In this document: positions 1-6,495 of the stretch, one piece after another
How positions within the stretch are numbered: position 1 is the first letter of the stretch
Layout of the letters: each line of letters opens with the position of its first letter
Assembly (NCBI GenBank): GCA_031264895.1
Contig: JAISDI010000137.1
Span: 1-9,578 of the forward strand
Reading direction: 5' to 3'
From: Endomicrobium sp.
GTDB lineage: Bacteria > Elusimicrobiota > Endomicrobiia > Endomicrobiales > Endomicrobiaceae
Length of the DNA: 9,578 nucleotides
The notes under the pieces: generated by a model
Seen by the model: only the letters and a program-made list of their open reading frames with translations
The model's database searches: none
What the model was told of the DNA's origin: nothing
Made by a program: the position numbers and the translations under genes

Positions 1-1
1 T

Positions 2-1261
2 TTTATAATGCTTTATGCTGATAATAAGAACAAGGAAAACGTGTTTCTTGTTCTTTTATTTTTGGGATTGTGGGTTTCTTTTCTTGTGCTTATCCGGTTT
101 TTTACGGGCGTTGATATTGAGGAGCAGTCCGCTTTTTTGAATATCAATATTGTTTCGGGTTTTTTGCTTCTTGTTTATCCGCTTGCTTTGGGTTTTGTCG
201 AAAAAAATAAGTATCCGGCTTTTTTTCTGTTTGCCGCGCTGGTAATTGTTTTTTCCATAATGATTACGCAATCAAGAGCGGCAATTGTTCTTTCTTATGC
301 AGTAACCGCATTTTATTTTATGAGACTTGGAAAAAATAAAAATTTCCGTATTTTTTTTATAATTGTTTCAACTGCCGCAGCTGTCGGGATAGTTTACGCT
401 TTTTATATGAAAACAGGGTGGAACAGTTTTTCAGAAAGGTTTGTATGGTGGAAAACTGCTTGGCTTATGTTTAAGGATAATCCGGTTTTTGGCGCGGGAT
501 TTGGCAATTACGGAGCGTTGTTTTTGTATTACAGGCCCGAATACGTTTTAAACACTTTATTTGCGCACAATATATTTTTGCAGATCCTTGCTGAAACCGG
601 CATTGTCGGAATAATTTCTTTTGCGGCGGCTTTTTATTTTATGGCAAAAAATGCGCTGCAATCATTTAAAAATAAAAGCGCAGACAGCATTTATATGAAA
701 TCCGCAGCCGTTGGCATTATAATTTTTCTTATTTTTAATATTACGGAGTACAGCTTTTATATTCCCGTGTGTTTGACGACATTTTTTGTTCTTTGCGGTT
801 TTTTGTGTCGCATAGAGATTGAAAAAAGAAAAAGCAGGTTTACATTTTGGATTATTATTATTGCCGTTTTGGTTTCCGTTTATACGGCTGTTTTGCCCGT
901 CATAGCTGAACAATACTATAAAATCGGGAAAAAGTCCGCCGCCGCTAAAAATTATGAAAATGCTAAGGAACAATATTTAAAAGCCGTAAAATATGACGCT
1001 AAAAATCCCGAATATCTTCATCAGGCGGCAGATTGCAGTTTCAAGCTTTATGTTTTAAGCTTTCAAACGGAAAAATCTTATCTGGAAGAAACTATTGATC
1101 TTGAATTGCATTCTGAAAAATTTTATGTTCATTCGGCTCAGATAAAATCGGGGATAGCAAACCTTTACAGCTTAAAAGGAGATTTACAAAATGCCGAAAA
1201 ATATACCGAAGCGGCGCGCAAGTTTGACAAGTTCAATCCCAACTACGGAAATATGCAATGA
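2..1261 (+). CDS. O-antigen ligase / Wzy_C-family membrane protein with C-terminal TPR tail (5' partial)
   Basis: This is a polytopic inner-membrane protein of the O-antigen ligase/polymerase/O-oligosaccharyltransferase superfamily, which transfers undecaprenyl-linked glycans to lipid A core, protein or a growing chain. Counting from the ATG at 8, hydrophobic segments lie near residues 12-33, 45-63, 70-106, 114-133, 196-212, 230-264 and 278-300. Family motifs are visible: SRAA (89-92), RFVWWKTAW (144-152), NPVFGAGFGNY (158-168), FAHN (185-188) and ETGIVG (196-201). Arg144 and His187 match the conserved Arg/His pair of the Wzy_C loop. Residues about 303-415 form a TPR-like helical tail. The reading frame is open to the window edge and the ATG at 8 has no visible ribosome site, so the N-terminal membrane segments are probably outside the window. 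It overlaps the next gene by 4 bases (ATGA). The acceptor (lipid, protein or polymer) cannot be decided from sequence. Family confidence is high, exact role low. Confidence 0.85.
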   Translation, partial: FIMLYADNKNKENVFLVLLFLGLWVSFLVLIRFFTGVDIEEQSAFLNINIVSGFLLLVYPLALGFVEKNKYPAFFLFAALVIVFSIMITQSRAAIVLSYAVTAFYFMRLGKNKNFRIFFIIVSTAAAVGIVYAFYMKTGWNSFSERFVWWKTAWLMFKDNPVFGAGFGNYGALFLYYRPEYVLNTLFAHNIFLQILAETGIVGIISFAAAFYFMAKNALQSFKNKSADSIYMKSAAVGIIIFLIFNITEYSFYIPVCLTTFFVLCGFLCRIEIEKRKSRFTFWIIIIAVLVSVYTAVLPVIAEQYYKIGKKSAAAKNYENAKEQYLKAVKYDAKNPEYLHQAADCSFKLYVLSFQTEKSYLEETIDLELHSEKFYVHSAQIKSGIANLYSLKGDLQNAEKYTEAARKFDKFNPNYGNMQ

Positions 1262-1971
1262 AAAAAATAATAGTTTGCTTATTAACGGCGTTTATGTTTA
1301 ACGCAAATTTATTTGCTCAGGTTCCAAAAAGCGCGCGGTCTGAAAAGGCAGTTAAAAAAGTTACGCCCGCGCTGGAAAAAGAGTTTAGCAATAAAAAATT
1401 AAAACTCGGTGAAAATATTTTTATAAGAATATTTAAAGAAGAATATATTTTGGAAGTTTGGGTCAAAGACGGCGGAAAGTATTCACTTTTTAAAGAATAT
1501 CCGATAGCTTATTATTCCGGAGGGCTTGGAACTAAAACAAAGACCGGCGACCAAAAAAGTCCCGAAGGGTTTTATACAATTTATCCTAAAAGTCTAAATC
1601 CGGCAAGTTCTTATCATCTGTCGTTTAATATAGGATACCCTAATGCTTATGAAAGGTACCGCGGATATACCGGCGCATACATAATGGTTCACGGGAGCAA
1701 TGTTTCAATAGGCTGTTATGCCATGAGCGACTCGCGAATAGAAGAAATATATGCGATAGTTCAAAAAGCTTTTGAAGGCGGACAGAAAGAAATATACGTC
1801 CACATATTTCCTTTTAAAATGACGCCCGAAAATTTTGAGAGACACAAAAAAAGTAAAAATATCGCTTTTTGGAAAGAGCTTGCCGAAGGTTATGAATATT
1901 TTGAAAAAACCGGACTGCCTCCGGCAATTATTGTCAACAATAAAGGGCAGTATACGGTAAAAGGAAACTGA
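1258..1971 (+). CDS. Secreted L,D-transpeptidase-fold protein, YafK/DpaA-like
   Basis: The 237-residue product begins with a signal peptide (MKKIIVCLLTAFMFNANLFA, probable cleavage before Gln21), so it should act in the periplasm on peptidoglycan. The YkuD catalytic core is clear: SGGLGTKTKTGDQKSPEGFY (87-106), NIGYPNAYER (124-133) and VHGSNVSIGCYAM (144-156). His145 and Cys153 are the expected catalytic pair. The GCYAM ending, rather than the usual GC(I/V)R, together with the GYPNAYER and VHIFPF blocks, places it in the YafK branch. E. coli DpaA/LdtF of that branch detaches Braun's lipoprotein from peptidoglycan, and the length is similar to E. coli YafK. Its start overlaps the preceding stop codon as ATGA with only a weak ribosome site, suggesting translational coupling. 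Being between two glycan-type membrane proteins suggests an envelope-remodelling role. Whether it makes or cuts cross-links, and its partner protein, are inferences not settled by sequence. Confidence 0.9.
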   Translation: MKKIIVCLLTAFMFNANLFAQVPKSARSEKAVKKVTPALEKEFSNKKLKLGENIFIRIFKEEYILEVWVKDGGKYSLFKEYPIAYYSGGLGTKTKTGDQKSPEGFYTIYPKSLNPASSYHLSFNIGYPNAYERYRGYTGAYIMVHGSNVSIGCYAMSDSRIEEIYAIVQKAFEGGQKEIYVHIFPFKMTPENFERHKKSKNIAFWKELAEGYEYFEKTGLPPAIIVNNKGQYTVKGN

Positions 1972-1972
1972 A

Positions 1973-3556
1973 ATGCAAATTTTAAGCGCGATTAAAAAAT
2001 ATAAAACGCAGCTTTTCTTTTTTTGCTTATTTGCGGTTATTGCGGCGCTATATTCGCAAAGCTTAAAATACGATTACACTTATATTGACGATGACGTTCT
2101 TGTTCTTCACAATTACGATTTTATTTCTGATTATAAAAATATTCCTAAATTTTTTCTTAAGTCCGCATTTTATTCCGGCAGCGGTTCTTTTTACAGGCCG
2201 GTTTTAACATTATCTTTTGCAATAGACGCGATGATTGCCGGCAAAAATCCTTTCATGTATCATCTTTCCGGAATTTTACTGCATATTGCGTCGGTTTTTC
2301 TGCTTTTTATTTTTTTGAGAAAACTTGAATTTAATGAAACGCTTTCTTTTCTTTTTACAATGCTTTTTGCTCTGCATCCGGCGTTTGCGCACGCGGTCGC
2401 GTGGATTCCCGGAAGAAACGATTTACTGCTTTCCGTTTTTACGCTGCTTTCGCTGATTTTTTTGTTTGATTATTATAAAAACGAAAAAAAAGATATTTTG
2501 AAAATGGTTTTGTCGATTTTTTTATTTGCTATTGCCGTATTTACAAAAGAAAGCGCCGTTGTTATGATTGCCGTTATGCCGGCGTTTATGTTTTTGTTTT
2601 GTAAAAACGTTTCAAAAAAAGATTACATTACGGTTTTTATCTCAGCATTTTTGATTTGTTGCGTTTATATGGCGTTGAGGTCTTTTGTTTTGACCGGCGG
2701 CATGATGCACGGCGCGGCTTTCAGTATTGTCAAAGCGCTGAAATCTTTTTTAATTTACTGCGAATATATGATAACGCCGCACCGCATATATTTGTTTCCG
2801 GAAAAAATTGATTTGAACTTTTTTACGTTTTTTGGCTGCCTGATATTTTTTGCGCCGCTTGCCGCGTCTTTATTTTTCAATATCGGAAGAAAAAGAATAG
2901 TTTTATTCGGCGCATTCTGGTTTCTGGCTTTTTTGGTTCCTTCTTTTATGGCTTCAAATTATGTAATTTCGCTTTTGCCTCACAGGCTTTATGCCGCGTC
3001 CGCCGGATTTATAATTATGTTTATTGAGTTTTTCAGTTCCGCCGCGCAAAAAATCAAGCCGGCCAAAAAATATATTATTTTTATGCTTGCCGTCATAACG
3101 GTTTTATTTGCTTTTGCGTCTTATGCACAAGTTAAAAAGTTTCAAAATAAATATGTTTATCTCTCGTATGCTTTAAACGAACAGCCTCAATCGCAAATAT
3201 TAAGACTGCTGATGGCGCAGTATTATGCGGACAACGGAAAATATGAAGAGGCAAAACGCGAAATTTTCGGAATAAAAAGCAATGACGGAACTTACAGCGT
3301 TCAGTACTATGAAATATTGGGTTATGTTTATTCGCTTGAGGGCAGCTATGAAAGAGCGACAGAAATATTTGATAAACTTCTTGAAATGTTTCCCGGCCAC
3401 GAGTCTTCTTTAAACAATTTAAGTCAGATATATTTTTTGAAAGGCGAATACGACAAGGCTTTGGTATATTCCGAAATGCTTATTGCAATACGTCCGGAAC
3501 ATTCGGCTTATAGAAAACAATATGCCAAAATTAGGGCTAAAATTGAAAAGGACTAA
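1973..3556 (+). CDS. TMTC-like GT-C glycosyltransferase-type membrane protein with C-terminal TPRs
   Basis: The 527-residue membrane protein has about ten hydrophobic segments up to residue 385, then TPR-type repeats (about 408-520). After the first membrane span comes an acidic loop with Asp39-Asp40-Asp41, then FYRPVLTLSFAID (73-85) and YHLSGILLH (96-104). These are followed by FALHPAFAHAVAWIPGRND (132-150) and FTKESAVV (190-197). This order is that of TMTC-like/DUF1736 proteins. In those and other GT-C enzymes the acidic first-loop motif is catalytic and a polyprenyl-phosphate sugar is the donor. Eukaryotic TMTC1-4 are O-mannosyltransferases, but bacterial relatives are largely uncharacterised, so donor and acceptor are unknown. 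The gene starts 1 base after the preceding stop, with AAGGA at 1961-1965 as ribosome site. Pairing with a TPR-tailed ligase and a secreted transpeptidase-type enzyme suggests surface glycan or glycoprotein assembly. Fold assignment is good; function is inference. Confidence 0.8.
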   Translation: MQILSAIKKYKTQLFFFCLFAVIAALYSQSLKYDYTYIDDDVLVLHNYDFISDYKNIPKFFLKSAFYSGSGSFYRPVLTLSFAIDAMIAGKNPFMYHLSGILLHIASVFLLFIFLRKLEFNETLSFLFTMLFALHPAFAHAVAWIPGRNDLLLSVFTLLSLIFLFDYYKNEKKDILKMVLSIFLFAIAVFTKESAVVMIAVMPAFMFLFCKNVSKKDYITVFISAFLICCVYMALRSFVLTGGMMHGAAFSIVKALKSFLIYCEYMITPHRIYLFPEKIDLNFFTFFGCLIFFAPLAASLFFNIGRKRIVLFGAFWFLAFLVPSFMASNYVISLLPHRLYAASAGFIIMFIEFFSSAAQKIKPAKKYIIFMLAVITVLFAFASYAQVKKFQNKYVYLSYALNEQPQSQILRLLMAQYYADNGKYEEAKREIFGIKSNDGTYSVQYYEILGYVYSLEGSYERATEIFDKLLEMFPGHESSLNNLSQIYFLKGEYDKALVYSEMLIAIRPEHSAYRKQYAKIRAKIEKD

Positions 3557-3609
3557 AGAAGTAATTATAAAAAAAAGCATTTTTAATATAAAATATTCAT
3601 ACCCTTTTC

Positions 3610-3638
3610 TTGACAAATTTTTTGTAATTCGCTAAAAT
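3610..3638 (+). promoter_or_regulatory. Sigma70-type promoter for icd-ndk-ackA
   Basis: A perfect -35 box TTGACA (3610-3615) is separated by exactly 17 bp from TAAAAT (3633-3638), one mismatch from the consensus -10. Transcription should begin near 3645, giving a leader of about 35 bases before the icd start, with ribosome site AGGAG at 3668-3672. No intrinsic terminator is visible between the upstream gene and this promoter, so some read-through from the envelope unit is possible. Confirmed only by pattern, not by experiment. Confidence 0.75.
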
Positions 3639-3679
3639 CCATTGAAAAATAAATCTGTTTTAATTACAGGAGCAATAAT

Positions 3680-4735
3680 ATGGCGCACAAAATTACGTTG
3701 ATACCGGGTGACGGAACCGGCCCGGAAATTACTGAAGTTGCGGCAAAAGTGGTTGAAGCTACAGGAGTTAAGATTGATTGGGAAATAGCTCATGCGGGCA
3801 TTGACATAATGGAAAAAGAAGGAACTCCGCTTCCACAGAGTACTTTGGATTCTATAGCGAAAAATAAAGTTGCTTTAAAAGGCCCTATCACAACGCCTAT
3901 CGGTACGGGTTTTCGTTCGGTAAACGTTGCCATAAGAAAAGAGCTTGACCTTTATTCATGCCTCAGACCTTGCAAAACTTATGCAGGCGTAAAATCAAAA
4001 TACAATAATATAGATTTGGTAGTCGTAAGAGAAAATACGGAAGATTTATACGCGGGCGTTGAATATCCCGAAGACAGCGAAGAATCAAAAAAAATAATAG
4101 AAATATCGAAAAATAAAATAAGAGAACATTCGGCTATTTCAATAAAGCCTATTTCGGAATTCGGAACGGAAAGAATAATTAGGTTTGCTTTTGATTATGC
4201 CGTAAAGCACAGCAGAAGAAAAGTGACCGCAGTTGCAAAAGCCAATATCATGAAATGCACCGACGGTCTTTTTTTTAGGACGGCGCAAAAAGTCGCAAAA
4301 GAGTACGAAGGAAAAATAGAGTATGAAGAAAGATTGATAGACAATATGTGCATGCAGCTTGTGCAGAAACCCGAACTTTATGACGTTATAGCTCTGCCGA
4401 ATCTTTACGGAGACATTTTGTCCGATCTTTGCGCGGGGCTTGTCGGCGGGCTTGGCGTTGCTCCGGGCGCAAATTTTGGCAATGACATAGCGGTTTTTGA
4501 AGCTGTTCACGGGTCTGCTCCTAAATATAAAGGACAGAACAAAGTAAATCCTACAGCCGTAATTTTGTCCGCAAAACTTATGCTTGAACACATAGGCGAA
4601 GGCGGCGCGGCTTTCAGGCTTGAAAAAGCCGTCTCTTCGGTTATCGCGGAGAAAAAGCGCGTAACTTACGACTTGGGCGGAGTCGCCGGTACAAGAGAAA
4701 TGGGACAGGCAATAATAGAAAAATTAAAGCAGTAG
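3680..4735 (+). CDS. icd: Isocitrate dehydrogenase, short beta-decarboxylating dehydrogenase type
   Basis: The enzyme oxidises isocitrate to 2-oxoglutarate and CO2, giving the glutamate precursor and NAD(P)H in the cytoplasm. At 351 residues it is shorter than E. coli Icd (416), like the NAD-IDH/isopropylmalate dehydrogenase-size class. The N-terminus has IPGDGTGPEI (8-17). The substrate loop RSVNVAIRKELDLYSCLRP (79-97) carries Ser80, Asn82, Arg86 and Arg96, matching E. coli Ser113, Asn115, Arg119 and Arg129. Arg117, Tyr124, Lys187 and Asp221 also align. The family signature NLYGDILSD (241-249) provides metal-binding Asp245 and Asp249. These favour isocitrate over isopropylmalate or homoisocitrate. 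Around the coenzyme site, Lys282, Tyr283, Val289 and Tyr330 match E. coli NADP-selecting residues, but the Arg395 position is Gly334, so coenzyme preference is uncertain. It is the first gene after a strong promoter, with AGGAG placed 7 bases before ATG. ndk and ackA follow. Confidence 0.93.
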   Translation: MAHKITLIPGDGTGPEITEVAAKVVEATGVKIDWEIAHAGIDIMEKEGTPLPQSTLDSIAKNKVALKGPITTPIGTGFRSVNVAIRKELDLYSCLRPCKTYAGVKSKYNNIDLVVVRENTEDLYAGVEYPEDSEESKKIIEISKNKIREHSAISIKPISEFGTERIIRFAFDYAVKHSRRKVTAVAKANIMKCTDGLFFRTAQKVAKEYEGKIEYEERLIDNMCMQLVQKPELYDVIALPNLYGDILSDLCAGLVGGLGVAPGANFGNDIAVFEAVHGSAPKYKGQNKVNPTAVILSAKLMLEHIGEGGAAFRLEKAVSSVIAEKKRVTYDLGGVAGTREMGQAIIEKLKQ

Positions 4736-4754
4736 GGTTTTTAGAGAGGCCCTA
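4733..4754 (+). other. Stem-loop spanning the icd stop codon, before ndk
   Basis: TAGGG (4733-4737) can pair with CCCTA (4750-4754), leaving a 12-base loop. The 5' arm begins with the TAG stop of icd. The only ribosome-site-like string for ndk (AGAGAGG, 4743-4749) lies in the loop, 11 bases before ATG. There is no T-tract, so it is not a terminator. A 5-bp stem is weak on its own; it is noted because the next gene junction has a similar element. Confidence 0.4.
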
Positions 4755-4760
4755 TAAAAG

Positions 4761-5207
4761 ATGGAAAAAACATGCGTAATCATAAAACCGGACGGCGTAT
4801 GCAAAAAAGTTTCCGGAGAAATAATAAGTAAGCTTTATTCGCAAGGGCTGAAACTTATCGCTTTAAAGATGATTGTTCCGTCGCGCAAAACTATGGAAGA
4901 ATTTTACGGCGTTCATAAAGATAAAGATTTTTTTAAGCCTTTGATTGATTTTATTTGTTCTGCGCCGCTTATAGCTATGGTTTGGGAAGACGAAAACGCC
5001 GTTGCTAAAGTAAGGAGCATAGCAGGCGCGACAAATCCGAAAGAAGCTTCCGCAGAAACTCTTCGCAGGATTTTTGGTACAAATAACAGAAAAAATGCGG
5101 TTCACGCTTCGGACAGCGCTGAAAATGCGCTAAAAGAAATATCGATTTTGTTTAAGTCGGAAGAAATCGCGCAATATGATTATAGCGATTGGGAAAAATT
5201 TAATTAG
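4761..5207 (+). CDS. ndk: Nucleoside diphosphate kinase
   Basis: Cytoplasmic phosphotransferase that moves the gamma phosphate between nucleoside triphosphates and diphosphates through a phosphohistidine, keeping NTP and dNTP pools balanced. The 148-residue length is close to the family norm (about 140-150). Key parts are visible: CVIIKPDGV (5-13) with Lys9, Tyr49, Arg85, GATNP (89-93), Arg102, and the active-site block NAVHASDSAENA (112-123) with catalytic His115. The chosen start puts Lys9 at the normal distance from the N-terminus. The segment before the active site reads LRRIFGTNNR, differing from the common IRGDFG form, but no essential residue is missing. The gene follows icd by 25 bases and precedes ackA by 32 bases, with a small stem-loop at each junction, so the three are probably co-transcribed. 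Confidence 0.96.
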   Translation: MEKTCVIIKPDGVCKKVSGEIISKLYSQGLKLIALKMIVPSRKTMEEFYGVHKDKDFFKPLIDFICSAPLIAMVWEDENAVAKVRSIAGATNPKEASAETLRRIFGTNNRKNAVHASDSAENALKEISILFKSEEIAQYDYSDWEKFN

Positions 5208-5227
5208 GGCGTGTGAACACACCCTAA
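5204..5227 (+). other. Stem-loop spanning the ndk stop codon, before the ackA ribosome site
   Basis: TTAGG (5204-5208) pairs with CCTAA (5223-5227), and GTGT (5211-5214) with ACAC (5219-5222) around the loop GAAC. The left side has a 2-base GC bulge. The TAG stop of ndk (5205-5207) lies inside the 5' arm. The 3' arm ends directly before AAGGAA (5228-5233), the ackA ribosome site, 6 bases from ATG. There is no T-tract, so a terminator is unlikely. It could affect translation coupling, processing or stability of the mRNA; this is inference. Confidence 0.5.
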
Positions 5228-5239
5228 AAGGAAATTCAG

Positions 5240-6448
5240 ATGAAAGTTCTTGTGGTAAACTGCGGTTCGTCTTCCGTAAAATACACTTTGTTTGAAATGG
5301 ACAGCGAAAAAAAGATAGCGTGGGGGATAGTCGAGTGTATAGGTCTGCCCGAAGCGTACTATAAAAGGCAGACTTCCGGAAGCGACGAACAGAAAGATTC
5401 CGTAAAAGTTACAAATCATATGGAAGCCGCCGAACTCATCATAAAAAATTTAATGGCTCCGGAAACGGGCAGCATAAAAAATATAGATGAAATTTCTGTT
5501 ATCGGACACAGAATAGTGCATGGCGGAGACAAATTTTCAAAATCCGTTCTTGTTACGGAAGAAGTGAAAGACGGTTTAAAAGAATGTTTTTCAATAGCGC
5601 CGCTTCATACGCCCGGACATTACGAAGGCATTCTTGCTGTTGAAAAAATGCTTTCGGGAATTCCTTCGGTTTTGGTTTTCGATACGGCATTTCATCAGAC
5701 AATTCCGGATTATGCGTACATGTACGCGCTTCCTTACGATTTATACGAAAAAGATCATATAAGAAAATACGGTTTTCACGGCACTTCTCATAATTATGTT
5801 TCGCAAAGAGCGGCTGCAATGCTCGGCAAGCCTATAGAACAAACAAAGATTATCACGTGCCATCTGGGCAACGGAAGCAGTCTTGCAGCCGTTGAATACG
5901 GGAAAGTCATTGATACTTCAATGGGTTTTACTCCGCTGCAGGGAGTGGTTATGGGTTCAAGGTGCGGAGACATAGATCCGGCGGTCATTCCATATCTTAT
6001 TAATATGAATAAAGATTATGCAGACCCCGAAGCTCTTAACGTGTTAATGAATAAAAAAAGCGGTTTGCTTGGAATATCCGGTCTTTCCGGAGACATGAGA
6101 ACTATAGTTAAAGCCGTTGCCGCCGGCAATAAAAAAGCGAAACTTGCTTTTGAAATGCTTTGTTACAGCGTAAAAAAATATATAAGCGCGTATTTCGGCA
6201 TTTTAAACGGCGCGGACGCTTTGGTGTTTACAGCAGGCATAGGCGAAAATTCTCCGTCGGTAAGGGAACAAATATGTAAAAATCTTTCAGCCGTCGGAAT
6301 TGAAATGGACGTTGACAAAAACAATGAGCCTTCAAGCAGCGAAAGATTTGTTTCAACCGAAAGCTCAAAAGTTAAAATTATGATAATACCCACAAACGAA
6401 GAATTGATGATAGCGCGCGAATCTAAAAGGGTATTGACAAACGGATAA
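5240..6448 (+). CDS. ackA: Acetate kinase
   Basis: The enzyme interconverts acetyl phosphate + ADP and acetate + ATP, the substrate-level phosphorylation step of acetate fermentation. At 402 residues it is full length and numbers almost like the Methanosarcina enzyme. Visible are Asn7 in VVNCGSSSVKY, Arg91 in GHRIVHGG (89-96), His123, Asp148 in VFDTAFHQT, His180 in YGFHGTSH (177-184), and Asn211 in HLGNGSS. Arg241 in MGSRCGDIDP and the C-terminal TNEE (385-388) with the conserved glutamate complete the set. All catalytic and nucleotide-binding blocks of the ASKHA fold are present. The ribosome site AAGGAA lies 6 bases before ATG, just after a stem-loop. No phosphotransacetylase gene is adjacent. 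The last codons also contain a consensus promoter for the next operon. Confidence 0.97.
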   Translation: MKVLVVNCGSSSVKYTLFEMDSEKKIAWGIVECIGLPEAYYKRQTSGSDEQKDSVKVTNHMEAAELIIKNLMAPETGSIKNIDEISVIGHRIVHGGDKFSKSVLVTEEVKDGLKECFSIAPLHTPGHYEGILAVEKMLSGIPSVLVFDTAFHQTIPDYAYMYALPYDLYEKDHIRKYGFHGTSHNYVSQRAAAMLGKPIEQTKIITCHLGNGSSLAAVEYGKVIDTSMGFTPLQGVVMGSRCGDIDPAVIPYLINMNKDYADPEALNVLMNKKSGLLGISGLSGDMRTIVKAVAAGNKKAKLAFEMLCYSVKKYISAYFGILNGADALVFTAGIGENSPSVREQICKNLSAVGIEMDVDKNNEPSSSERFVSTESSKVKIMIIPTNEELMIARESKRVLTNG

Positions 6449-6462
6449 GCACAATTTATAAT
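6434..6462 (+). promoter_or_regulatory. Perfect consensus sigma70 promoter for yceD-rpmF-plsX-fabH
   Basis: TTGACA (6434-6439) and TATAAT (6457-6462) are separated by exactly 17 bp, a full match to the housekeeping consensus. The -35 box lies within the last codons of ackA; the -10 lies just after its stop (6446-6448). Transcription is expected to start around 6468-6470, about 27 bases before the yceD ATG at 6496. It should let this operon be transcribed independently of icd-ndk-ackA. Confidence 0.85.
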
Positions 6463-6466
6463 CTAA

Positions 6467-6484
6467 TGTCTGTATTTACGGACA
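6467..6484 (+). other. Stem-loop at the predicted mRNA 5' end, next to the yceD ribosome site
   Basis: TGTCTGT (6467-6473) pairs with ACGGACA (6478-6484) around the loop ATTT: 7 pairs, one of them G-U. It begins within a base or two of the predicted transcription start, and its last base (A6484) belongs to the weak ribosome site AGG (6484-6486), 9 bases before ATG. It could protect the 5' end or tune yceD translation. It is followed by GGTCTTAATTT, a poor T-tract, so acting as a terminator for the ackA transcript is possible but less likely. Confidence 0.5.
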
Positions 6485-6495
6485 GGTCTTAATTT

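Noticed and set aside
56..973. Open frames on the - strand opposite the ligase-family gene
   Set aside because: They are low-complexity Asn/Lys/Phe-rich translations caused by the T-rich coding of membrane helices and match no family.
1224..1252. TTGACA at 1224-1229 as a promoter for the YafK-like gene
   Set aside because: No acceptable -10 box lies 16-18 bp downstream, and the genes overlap by 4 bases, so co-transcription is the simpler reading.
3569..3590. A-run / T-run around 3572-3584 as a terminator after the TMTC-like gene
   Set aside because: Only five A-T pairs with a 3-base loop; far too weak to be an intrinsic terminator.
4139..4591. A 150-codon open frame on the - strand within icd
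   Set aside because: It lies fully antisense to a well-conserved enzyme, its translation has no recognisable motif, and it has no promoter or ribosome site; it is a by-product of icd codon usage.
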